A DNA stretch of 64,000 bases, taken from positions 1-64,000 of the forward strand of contig NZ_RAZF01000004.1 in assembly GCF_003612555.1 (NCBI RefSeq). Direction: 5' to 3'. Below the pieces are notes generated by a model. The model did no database searches, was not told where the DNA came from, and saw only the letters and a list, made by a program, of their open reading frames with translations. Within the stretch, counting starts at the first letter, position 1. Each line of letters opens with the position of its first letter. The position numbers and the translations under genes were made by a program. Source of the stretch: Acutalibacter sp. 1XD8-33 (GTDB taxonomy: Bacteria; Bacillota; Clostridia; Oscillospirales; Acutalibacteraceae). This document shows positions 1-7,251 of this stretch, one piece after another.

Positions 1-60
1 ACGAAACTCAGCTGGCTCATTTCTCCATTCTTGGCGTCATGTGCGACGAACACAGTGAGG

Positions 61-125
61 AGTGGGTAAAAGTTTCGTCAACCTTTTCAAAGGTTGCAGG
101 GGTTTGGGGGCGGCGCCCCCAAGGT
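61..125. repeat. Intergenic palindromic repeat / terminator-like hairpins
   Basis: This is the left-edge copy of the mosaic repeats found between host operons. It contains the palindrome AACCTTTTCAAAGGTT (80-95) and a GC hairpin at 104-122 of the form TTGGGGGC/GCCCCCAA. It lies just downstream of the minus-strand araD stop, so it could end that transcript, but there is no clean U-tract directly after the stem. Confidence 0.6.
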
Positions 126-126
126 C

Positions 127-834
127 TTAGGCGTTGGCGCGCTCTCCCTGGCCGTAGTAGGCGTTTTTGCCGTGTTTACGCAGATAATGCTTATCCAGCA
201 GTTCCTGCTGCATAGGCGGCAGGGCGGGGTCCATCATCAGGTTATGCCACGCCATAAAGGCCAGCTCCTCCAGCACAACGGCGTTGTGCACCGCGTTTTT
301 GGCGTCCGTGCCCCAGGCGAAGGGCCCGTGGCTGCACACCAGCGCCGCCGGGACGGCCCCCGGGTCCTTCCCCCGGAAGGCCTCCACGATCACCCGGCCG
401 GTCTCCAGCTCGTATTCCCCGGCGATCTCCTCCGGGGTCAGCTTCCGCGTGCAGGGGATCTCCCCGTAAAAATAGTCCCCATGGGTGGTGCCCAGGGCCG
501 GAATCCCCCGCCCCGCCTGACTGAACACCGTGGCCCAGCGGCTGTGGGTGTGCACCACGCCCCCGATGCCCGGAAAATTCCGGTATAGCTCGCAGTGGGT
601 GGCCGTGTCCGAGGAGGGGTTCCACCTGCCCTCCGCCTTCTCCCCCGTGGCCACGTCCACCAGCACCATGTCATCCGGGCCCAGGGCGTCATACTCCACC
701 CCGCTGGGCTTGATGGCCATCAGCCCGCTCTCCCGGTCGATCCCGCTCACATTGCCCCAGGTGAAGGTCACCAGCCCGTGCCTGGGCAGAAGCATGTTCG
801 CCTCATATACCTGTTCCTTCAACGCTTCCAGCAT
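127..834 (-). CDS. araD: L-ribulose-5-phosphate 4-epimerase
   Basis: A cytoplasmic class II aldolase/epimerase of 235 aa that interconverts L-ribulose-5-phosphate and D-xylulose-5-phosphate in pentose catabolism. The zinc-binding HTHS motif (His95, His97) and the flanking [13 protein letters not shown] region are present, and the length is normal for AraD. The frame stays open further upstream, but the ATG at 834 is preceded by AGGAGGGAG and starts the conserved [17 protein letters not shown] region, so it was chosen. The gene follows a sirtuin gene with a 17-nt gap and is probably cotranscribed with it. No araA or araB is nearby, so the substrate is assigned by family only; L-fuculose-phosphate aldolases are the closest alternative. 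Confidence 0.9.
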   Translation of the reverse strand: MLEALKEQVYEANMLLPRHGLVTFTWGNVSGIDRESGLMAIKPSGVEYDALGPDDMVLVDVATGEKAEGRWNPSSDTATHCELYRNFPGIGGVVHTHSRWATVFSQAGRGIPALGTTHGDYFYGEIPCTRKLTPEEIAGEYELETGRVIVEAFRGKDPGAVPAALVCSHGPFAWGTDAKNAVHNAVVLEELAFMAWHNLMMDPALPPMQQELLDKHYLRKHGKNAYYGQGERANA

Positions 835-851
835 AGTCTCCCTCCTGATTC

Positions 852-1577
852 TCACTGTGCCGCCTGGGCCAGGACCTCCTTGAGATCCTCCCGGATCACC
901 AAGTCCGCCCGGCTGTCGTAGGGGGTGGGGTCCCGGTTCAGAATCACCAGCCGCGCCCCCGGGCTCAGATAGTTCACCAGCCCGGCCACCGGGTACACCA
1001 CCAGGGACGTGCCCCCCACCAGCATCAGCTCCGCCTCGCAGGCATACTCCACCGCCCGCTGCAGGTCCCGCTGGTTCAGCTGCTCCCCATAGAGGACCAC
1101 GTCGGGCTTCAGCTGCCCGCCGCAGGCGCACAGGGGAACGCCCTGGCAGTCCGCCACATACCGCATATTGTATTGCTTCCCGCAGCTCTGGCAGAAATAC
1201 CGGTCCTCGTTGCCGTGGAGCTCGATGACGTTTCTGCTGCCCGCCGCCTGATGAAGCCCGTCGATGTTCTGAGTGATCACCACCTGGAGAAGGCCCTCCC
1301 GCTCCAGCTTCGCCAGGGCGTAGTGGGCGGGGTTTGGCTTGGCGTCCGGGTAGAGCATCACGTTCCGGAGAAAGTCGTAGAACTCCGCCGTGTGTCGCCG
1401 GTAATAGTCGATGGAAAGCATCTCCTCATAGGAGATCCCCTGCTTTTCCTGCATGTAGAGCCCGTGGGCGCTGCGGAAATCCGGGATCCCGCTGGCGGTG
1501 GACATCCCCGCCCCGCCCAGAAAGACGGTCTTTTTGCTCTCCCGGAGCCAATTTCTCAGTTGTTCTATGGAATTCAT
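852..1577 (-). CDS. SIR2-family NAD-dependent protein deacylase
   Basis: A 241-aa sirtuin that removes acyl groups from protein lysines using NAD+. It shows the NAD-binding [15 protein letters not shown] motif (about residues 21-35), TQNIDGLH (102-109), the catalytic His121 in ELHG, and a zinc site with CxxC (129/132) and CxC (150/152). The GAGMS variant resembles bacterial class U sirtuins. The ATG has AAGGAGG upstream. It lies between exoA and araD on the same strand with short gaps. Whether it deacetylates or desuccinylates cannot be told from what is visible. Confidence 0.93.
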   Translation of the reverse strand: MNSIEQLRNWLRESKKTVFLGGAGMSTASGIPDFRSAHGLYMQEKQGISYEEMLSIDYYRRHTAEFYDFLRNVMLYPDAKPNPAHYALAKLEREGLLQVVITQNIDGLHQAAGSRNVIELHGNEDRYFCQSCGKQYNMRYVADCQGVPLCACGGQLKPDVVLYGEQLNQRDLQRAVEYACEAELMLVGGTSLVVYPVAGLVNYLSPGARLVILNRDPTPYDSRADLVIREDLKEVLAQAAQ

Positions 1578-1609
1578 CCTCTGCCTCCTTATCGCAGGGT
1601 ATCCCTCGG

Positions 1610-2362
1610 CTATTCCAGGATCAACCCCACCGGGCAGTGGTCACTGCCCGGATACTGGGAAAGGATCATGGCGTCCTTCAGCCGGGGGGCCAGCCGGGCG
1701 TCCGCCAGAAAGTAGTCGATCCGCCACCCGGTGTTGTTCTGCCGGGAATTGTGCATGTAGCTCCACCAGGAGTAGGCGTCGTCCCGGTCCGGGTAGAAGT
1801 ACCGGAAGCTGTCCAGGAACCCGCTTGCCAGCAGCTCGCTGAACTTCCCCCGCTCCTCGTAGGTATATCCGGCGTTGCCGATATTGCTCTTGTCGTGCTT
1901 CAGGTCGATGGGCCGGTGGGCCACGTTCAGGTCGCCGCAGACCACCACGGGCTTTCTCTCCCGCAGCTTTGCCAGATAGTCCCGTAGCTCGTCCTCAAAG
2001 CGCATCCGGAAGCCCAGCCGCTCCAGGCCCCGCTGGGAGTTGGGGGTGTACACCGTCACCAGGATAAAGGACGGATACTCCGCCGCGATCACCCGGCCCT
2101 CCCGGTCGTACTCCGGGTCGCCCATGCCGTATTCTACACAGAGGGGCTCTGTTTTCGAGAACACCGCCGTGCCGGAATAGCCCTTTTTCTCCGCAGAGTT
2201 CCAGTATTCCCGGTAGCCAGGAAAGGCGAAGTCCCCCTGTTCCCGCTGCATTTTTGTCTCCTGCAGGCACAGGGCGTCGGGCTGCTCGGCCTCCAGCATG
2301 TCCAGAAATCCCTTGCCCATGCAGGCCCGCAGGCCGTTCACGTTCCAGGAGATCAGCTTCAT
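1610..2362 (-). CDS. exoA: Exodeoxyribonuclease III / AP endonuclease
   Basis: A 250-aa Mg-dependent AP endonuclease and 3'-5' exonuclease of base-excision repair. Visible motifs are the N-terminal MKLISWNVNGLRA, LQETKMQ with the metal-binding Glu, a GDLNVAH segment, the DDAYSWWSY DNA-contact region and the C-terminal GSDHCPVGL with the catalytic Asp-His pair. The length is typical of ExoA/Xth. GGAAAGGAAGG precedes the ATG. It is the first gene of the minus-strand trio exoA-sirtuin-araD. Confidence 0.95.
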   Translation of the reverse strand: MKLISWNVNGLRACMGKGFLDMLEAEQPDALCLQETKMQREQGDFAFPGYREYWNSAEKKGYSGTAVFSKTEPLCVEYGMGDPEYDREGRVIAAEYPSFILVTVYTPNSQRGLERLGFRMRFEDELRDYLAKLRERKPVVVCGDLNVAHRPIDLKHDKSNIGNAGYTYEERGKFSELLASGFLDSFRYFYPDRDDAYSWWSYMHNSRQNNTGWRIDYFLADARLAPRLKDAMILSQYPGSDHCPVGLILE

Positions 2363-2940
2363 TGCGTCCCTTCCTTTCCAGAGATTTGTAAATTTAATAT
2401 GAATAAACCTTTAATTTCCAGGCAAAAGACTAGGTTTGCCGGGGGAAGTATGGTATACTTGCTCTTGAAAGTATATTTGAGAGTTGTGGTATGGAGGCCT
2501 TCCGCGCGCGATGGCGCGTCCAGATTCCAGCGGGCAAGGCGCTCTCTGGGCTGGTGCGCTCGTGCGCTCAGATGGCTGGTTCCGGGGCCCAGGGGGGCTT
2601 TTTATTCAGTTGCAAAAGAGTTTCATCTCGTTACACGAGATGAACTCTCCGCTCCCCTCTTGTAAGAGTTTTGCTTCGCAAAACTCGGATAGTTAATCGG
2701 GCAGAGCGAGATTAACTATTATTCACACCCGCAAAAATTGCGCTTCTGAGGAGTTTTAGGTCGTGAGGCTCTGCCTCACACTCCGCAACCTTTGAAAAGG
2801 TTGACGAAACTTTTACCCTGGTTAGCTAAGCGAAAAGCCGTAAAAATGTTCACGACGAGCAAAGCGAGGAGTGAGTAAAAGTTTGTGGGGTTTGGGGCAA
2901 CGCCCCAAGGTCTCAAGGCCACACTTTCCGAACCAGAGAA
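2363..2940. repeat. Repeat-rich intergenic region
   Basis: No convincing gene is seen. The first about 110 bases are AT-richer and presumably hold the exoA promoter. The rest is a chain of palindromic modules: GAGTTTCATCTCG/CGAGATGAACTC near 2620-2646, AGTTTTGC/GCAAAACT near 2668-2687, an AGTTAATC/GATTAACT stem near 2691-2718, the AACCTTTGAAAAGGTT palindrome near 2788-2803, and a TTGGGGC/GCCCCAA stem near 2891-2909. The same modules recur in most host gaps of this window. Confidence 0.7.
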
Positions 2941-2956
2941 AATGGAGGTTATCAAC

Positions 2957-3481
2957 ATGAAAAATCCCGTCGTTACCATAGAAACCAACCGGGGCGTGAT
3001 CAAAGTGGAGCTCTACCCCGACGTGGCCCCCAACACCGTAAACAATTTTATCTCCCTTGCCAGCAAGGGGTTTTATAACGGCACCATCTTCCATCGGGTA
3101 ATCCCCGGCTTCATGATCCAGGGCGGCGATCCGGAAGGTACTGGCATGGGCGGCCCCGGCTATGGCATCAAAGGGGAGTTCTCCTCCAACGGCTTTGAGA
3201 ACAGCCTAAAGCATACCACCGGCGTAATCTCCATGGCCCGGTCCCAGCAGCCCAATAGCGCCGGCTCCCAGTTCTTCATCATGGTCAGCGATGCTCCATA
3301 CCTGGACGGCCAATACGCCGCTTTCGGCAAGGTGCTGGAAGGTCAAGAGGTGGCCGAGACCATTGTGAACGCTCCCCGGGACCGGGACGACCGGCCCAAC
3401 CAGGACCAGATTATGGAAAAGGTCACGGTGGAAACCTTTGGCGAGGAGTACCCCGAACCTGTCACCGGACCGGAGCATTAA
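2957..3481 (+). CDS. Cyclophilin-type peptidyl-prolyl cis-trans isomerase
   Basis: A 174-aa cyclophilin that catalyses cis/trans isomerisation of Xaa-Pro bonds during folding. Signatures include FHRVIPGFMIQGGDP with the active-site Arg, GVISMAR, NSAGSQFFI and LDGQYAAFGKV. There is no signal peptide, so it should be cytoplasmic. The frame is open from 2885, but that part reads through repeat DNA. GGAGG at 2944-2948 fixes the ATG at 2957. The stop codon lies inside the terminal repeat of a small MITE-like element that begins at 3478. Confidence 0.95.
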   Translation: MKNPVVTIETNRGVIKVELYPDVAPNTVNNFISLASKGFYNGTIFHRVIPGFMIQGGDPEGTGMGGPGYGIKGEFSSNGFENSLKHTTGVISMARSQQPNSAGSQFFIMVSDAPYLDGQYAAFGKVLEGQEVAETIVNAPRDRDDRPNQDQIMEKVTVETFGEEYPEPVTGPEH

Positions 3482-3657
3482 GGAACCACTGATTCAATCG
3501 CGCCTAGCGGCTTTGCGCACAACTTGCTTGCATATTTTCCGCCATGGCACCTAGCTTTCGCTTGCCAATCACGAGATTGCCCGCGCTCAATCTGTGTACT
3601 CTGCCGAAAAATCTGACAGCGCAGTTTGTGCACCGGAATAAATCAGCGCTTCCTTAA
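3478..3657. mobile_element. MITE-like element with terminal inverted repeats
   Basis: A 180-bp non-coding segment fills the gap between two convergent genes. Its ends, 3478-3499 and the reverse complement of 3636-3657, match at about 18 of 22 positions and share TTAAGGAA and CTGATT. The cyclophilin TAA is part of the left end. A single end nearly identical to the right one occurs at 54110-54131. No transposase is present, so any mobility would depend on an enzyme encoded elsewhere. Confidence 0.6.
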
Positions 3658-3660
3658 CCG

Positions 3661-4968
3661 TCAAATCCCAATCCGTTCTAAAATGAGGGGCTCCTTTTGG
3701 GGCCTCTCTTTTGTTATGCCCAGGCCACCCAGAAGCCGCTCCGCCCCCCGGCGGCAACGCTCCTCCGTCTCGCTGTAGAGCCGGGCGATGGGCTCGCCCT
3801 TTCCGGCGGAATCCCCCTTGCTTTTCAGGAGGATAATCCCCGCCCCATAGTCGATGCTGTCGTCCTTGGTCTCTCTGCCGGCCCCCAGCTCCATGGCGGC
3901 CAGGCCGCAGGCTTCAGCGTTCAGTCCCGCAATATACCCGCTCTCCGGCATGAAAACCTCCCGGCACACAGGAGCGACAGGCAGCTTTTCGGGCTCCTCC
4001 AGACAGGAGCTGTCGCCTCCCTGGGCCTCTACCATCCGGCACAAGGTCCGGAATGCTTCGCCGGACCCCAGGGCCCGGTCCACCTGTTCCAGGGCCTGGG
4101 CGTTGTCCTCTGCCAAACCGGCCAGAACCACCATTCCCGCCGCCAGCTGGCGGCAGAGCTCGGTCAGCCGTTCCTCTCCCCGGCCCCGGAGCACTTCCAC
4201 CGCCTCGGCCACTTCCAGAGCGTTGCCGATGTTCCGGCCCAGAGGCATGTCCATATCCGTGATGAGCGCGGCGGTGCGCCGCCCTGCTCCGTTGCCGGTG
4301 TCCACCATCAGCCGGGCCAGCTCCCGGGCCTCGTCCAGGGTTTTCATAAAGGCTCCCGAACCCATCTTTACGTCCAACAGGATGGCGTCGGTCCCGGCGG
4401 CCAGTTTTTTGGACATGACGCTGGCCGCGATCAAGGGCAGGCTCTCCACCGTGGCAGTCACGTCCCGCAGGGCATAGAGCTTCTTGTCCGCCGGGCACAG
4501 GCTTCCCGACTGTCCCACAATGGCGATGCCTGTCTCCCTAACGATCTGGAAAAACCGCTCCCGGGGGATATCCATGGAGAGACCGGGGATGCTCTCCAGC
4601 TTGTCCACCGTGCCCCCGGTATGGCCCAGGCCCCGGCCGCTCATCTTGGCGATCCTCACCCCACATGCCGCGGCTATGGGGCCCACAATCAGAGAGGTCT
4701 TGTCCCCCACGCCGCCGGTGGAATGTTTGTCCACCTTCACCCCGGAGATGGGGCTCAGATCGGCCATGTCTCCTGAGCGGGCCATTTCCATAGTAAGGTT
4801 CACCGTCTCCTCCCGGGTCATGCCCCGGAAAAAAATCGCCATTAGCAGGGCGGAAAGCTGGTAATCCGGAATAGTCCCCGCTGTCACGCCGGAGATCAGC
4901 CACTGAATTTCCGCTTGAGAAAGCTCTCCGCCCTCCCGCTTCTTATGAATGATATCGTATATACGCAT
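3661..4968 (-). CDS. pdp: Pyrimidine-nucleoside phosphorylase
   Basis: A 435-aa homodimeric phosphorylase that splits uridine, thymidine and deoxyuridine into base plus (deoxy)ribose-1-phosphate. It has the phosphate-binding KHSTGGVGDKTS loop and the family signature SGRGLGHTGGT. The C-terminal alpha/beta domain is complete, and the length is normal for Pdp/DeoA. It starts 5 nt after the cytidine deaminase stop, so cytidine can be deaminated and then cleaved by one operon. No deoB or deoC is nearby. Confidence 0.95.
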   Translation of the reverse strand: MRIYDIIHKKREGGELSQAEIQWLISGVTAGTIPDYQLSALLMAIFFRGMTREETVNLTMEMARSGDMADLSPISGVKVDKHSTGGVGDKTSLIVGPIAAACGVRIAKMSGRGLGHTGGTVDKLESIPGLSMDIPRERFFQIVRETGIAIVGQSGSLCPADKKLYALRDVTATVESLPLIAASVMSKKLAAGTDAILLDVKMGSGAFMKTLDEARELARLMVDTGNGAGRRTAALITDMDMPLGRNIGNALEVAEAVEVLRGRGEERLTELCRQLAAGMVVLAGLAEDNAQALEQVDRALGSGEAFRTLCRMVEAQGGDSSCLEEPEKLPVAPVCREVFMPESGYIAGLNAEACGLAAMELGAGRETKDDSIDYGAGIILLKSKGDSAGKGEPIARLYSETEERCRRGAERLLGGLGITKERPQKEPLILERIGI

Positions 4969-4973
4969 GGCGT

Positions 4974-5402
4974 TTACCCCTGTTTTAGATTATCCGGCCC
5001 GAAGGCCATGGGCAGCAGTTCCTCCAAGGTCATGACCTTCCGTTCCCTGCCGTCAGTCATGACGACCTGAAAGTCCGGGGCACAGAACTCTCGCATCACC
5101 TGGCGGCAAACCCCGCAGGGCGCGCAAAAAGAGTCCGGCTCCTGCCCCTTGGGCCCGCCCGCCACCGCAATAGCGGCAAACTGCCGTTGGCCATCGTTAA
5201 CCGCCCGGAAGAAAGCGGTGCGCTCGGCACAGTTTCCTGGGGACAGAGAGGCGCATTCAATATTGCACCCGGCATAGACGGTTCCGTCCTCGCACAGCAG
5301 GGCCGCGCCCACAGCAAAATTGGAATAGGGGCAATAGGCGTTCTCCCGGGCCTCTATGGCCCGGTCTACCAGAGCTCGGGCCCATTCCTCGGTCAGTTTC
5401 AT
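4974..5402 (-). CDS. cdd: Cytidine deaminase
   Basis: A 142-aa zinc enzyme that deaminates cytidine and deoxycytidine to uridine forms in pyrimidine salvage. It shows the tetrameric three-cysteine type site, with CAERTAFF (Cys plus catalytic Glu) and PCGVCRQ, and an N-terminal YSNFAVGAAL substrate region. AAAAAAGGAGG lies upstream of the ATG. It is the first gene of the cdd-pdp operon and is read from a near-consensus promoter at 5472-5500. Confidence 0.95.
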   Translation of the reverse strand: MKLTEEWARALVDRAIEARENAYCPYSNFAVGAALLCEDGTVYAGCNIECASLSPGNCAERTAFFRAVNDGQRQFAAIAVAGGPKGQEPDSFCAPCGVCRQVMREFCAPDFQVVMTDGRERKVMTLEELLPMAFGPDNLKQG

Positions 5403-5471
5403 AGGGGGTCCTCCTTTTTTAGAAAAGTGATACGGCGCACTTGTCTTTCAGAAAGCATACTTTGTTTCTCT

Positions 5472-5500
5472 ATTATAACACAGAAAATATTCCCAGTCAA
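5472..5500 (-). promoter_or_regulatory. Vegetative promoter of cdd-pdp
   Basis: On the minus strand, TTGACT (5495-5500) and TATAAT (5472-5477) are separated by exactly 17 nt. This is a strong sigma-A-type promoter about 70 nt upstream of the cdd start codon. Confidence 0.8.
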
Positions 5501-5569
5501 AATTTTTATCCCCAGCCGCATGTTTCCTTCTTTGCCCAGCAAAATACCAAATGAAAGGGGCGTGTTTCC

Positions 5570-6922
5570 ATGAAAAAGACCACAAAGATCCGTCTGCTCA
5601 CCTTTTCTCTGGCGGCTGTCCTGCTGCTTTGGGGTGCATGGCAGGATTCCCGCTTGAGCCTTCAGGCCAACCAGACTCAGCTGGAATATGTATACCGCCG
5701 GGCCCTGGGGGACCTTACCGACTATGTATCCGGGATGGGCTCTACCCTGGAAAAGGCCCGCTATGCCGGCACGGCATCCATGCAGAGTGCGGTTTCCGCC
5801 CAGCTTTTGGAGCAGAGCGGCGGAGCCAAAGCCGCCATGGCCACCCTGCCCTTCTCCCAGGAAAAGACTGACCGGATTAGCCGTTTTCTCTCCCAGGTGG
5901 GGGACTACTCTCTGGCCCTGAGCCGCAAGGCCTTCTCCGGTTCTCCCCCGGACGAAAGGGACCTTCAGGGTCTGGACGCCTTAGAAGAATATGCGGGCAA
6001 ACTAACCACCGCCCTGACGGACATCCAGTCCAGGCTGGCCGCAGAAAAGGCGGATATTGTTCAAACCGTCCATCTGCTGAATAATATTACGGAAATCGAC
6101 CGTCTCGCCTCCCTGGACGATGATTTTGACGCCGTGGCGGAGGAATTCTCCCAGTTTCCAACCCTGCTTTATGACGGGCCTTTCTCCGACCACATTGACC
6201 GCCGGGACCCGATGTATCTAAAAAAACTGGAACCCATCAGTCAGGACCAAGCCGCGTCTATCGCTGCCGCTTTTCTGGACTGCCCGGAGGATTCTCTCCA
6301 ATTTGCCGGAGAGGGGGGTGGCCGGCTGCCTGTCTATTCCTTCTCAACCGAGGATTCTATGGTAAACATCACAGCCCAGGGGGGCTTGCCCGCCTATTAT
6401 AAAAAATCCGGCGCCGTTTCCCAGTCCAGGCTTACCAATGCCCAGGCACGCAACGCCGCCAAAGAATTCCTCTCTCAGCTGGGATTCTCCCAAATGGCTG
6501 AAAGCTATTTTATTAAGAACGACAATCTGTTTACCATCAATTTTCACAGCACCTGTCAGACCCGGGACAGCCAAGAGGTGTTCTGCTATCCAGACCTGGT
6601 AAAGCTCACCATTGAGTTGGACCAGGGAGGCATGGTGGAGATGGATGCTGCCGGATTTTTGATGAATGCCCACGCCCGCTCTCTGGATCCGCCCAAAATC
6701 AGCCAGGAAGAAGCCGGGGCGCGTCTGAGCCCCCTGCTCCGGGCGGAGAGCACCCGGCTGGCGGTGATCCCTACCCCAGGCCTGGAGGAAATTCTCTGCT
6801 GGGAGCTCTTCTGCACCGCCGCCGGCGGCACGGAGGTTTTAAGCTATATCAACGCCTACACCGGGATGGAGGAACAGCTCTACCTGCTCCAGAAGGACGA
6901 GCACGGCACTCTGGTGGTCTAG
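5570..6922 (+). CDS. ypeB: Germination protein YpeB
   Basis: A 450-aa protein of the YpeB family, which in Bacillus is needed for incorporation and stability of the cortex-lytic enzyme SleB in spores. It has an N-terminal signal anchor (about residues 8-23), a helical alanine-rich N-terminal half, and C-terminal PepSY-like repeats, seen as the repeated pattern of AxxxAxxFL segments. AAAGGGG precedes the ATG. The gene stands alone: it is divergent from cdd, and no sleB is next to it, unlike the sleB-ypeB pair of Bacillus. It strongly suggests a sporulating host. Confidence 0.88.
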   Translation: MKKTTKIRLLTFSLAAVLLLWGAWQDSRLSLQANQTQLEYVYRRALGDLTDYVSGMGSTLEKARYAGTASMQSAVSAQLLEQSGGAKAAMATLPFSQEKTDRISRFLSQVGDYSLALSRKAFSGSPPDERDLQGLDALEEYAGKLTTALTDIQSRLAAEKADIVQTVHLLNNITEIDRLASLDDDFDAVAEEFSQFPTLLYDGPFSDHIDRRDPMYLKKLEPISQDQAASIAAAFLDCPEDSLQFAGEGGGRLPVYSFSTEDSMVNITAQGGLPAYYKKSGAVSQSRLTNAQARNAAKEFLSQLGFSQMAESYFIKNDNLFTINFHSTCQTRDSQEVFCYPDLVKLTIELDQGGMVEMDAAGFLMNAHARSLDPPKISQEEAGARLSPLLRAESTRLAVIPTPGLEEILCWELFCTAAGGTEVLSYINAYTGMEEQLYLLQKDEHGTLVV

Positions 6923-7251
6923 GTTCCCTCTGCGCGGGAGCTTTTGAGAAATGTTTTTTGAGTAGTATGTGTGGGCCTCCGGCGGCACAGAAGAGTTCGC
7001 AAGCAAACTCTTCGCCCCCTACGGCAAGGTCTTGGGGCGTTGCCCCAAACCCCACCAGGAGCCTAACGCTCCTGGACCGCGTAATATGTCTGGCTTTACC
7101 GCACATAACCAACCAGGGTAAAAGTTTTGTCCACTTTTTCAAAAGTGGTGGGGGTGGAGGGGGTGAGCGTCTGCCAGTGGCAGACACGCTGCGAACCGAC
7201 CGAGCCGGTAGGCGAGACCCCAAAACATCGTCCAAAAACACATGCCGCCTT
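6923..7251. repeat. Repeat-rich intergenic region between convergent ypeB and parC
   Basis: A gap holding stacked palindromes: a TTGGGGC/GCCCCAA hairpin near 7032-7048, CCAGGAGC/GCTCCTGG near 7055-7075, an ACTTTTTCAAAAGT stem near 7133-7146, and one copy of the exchangeable-hairpin module at 7163-7220. No gene is seen. The stems probably serve as convergent terminators. Confidence 0.65.
7163..7220 (+). repeat. Exchangeable-hairpin module, copy 1
   Basis: One of seven copies of a 55-82 bp module. It opens with GTGAGCG, carries an inner palindrome (here TCTGCCAGTGGCAGA), then a CGCTGCGAACCGACCGAGC core and a tail CCGGTAGGCGAGACC. The opening and tail are conserved among copies while the inner hairpin changes. 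Confidence 0.7.
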
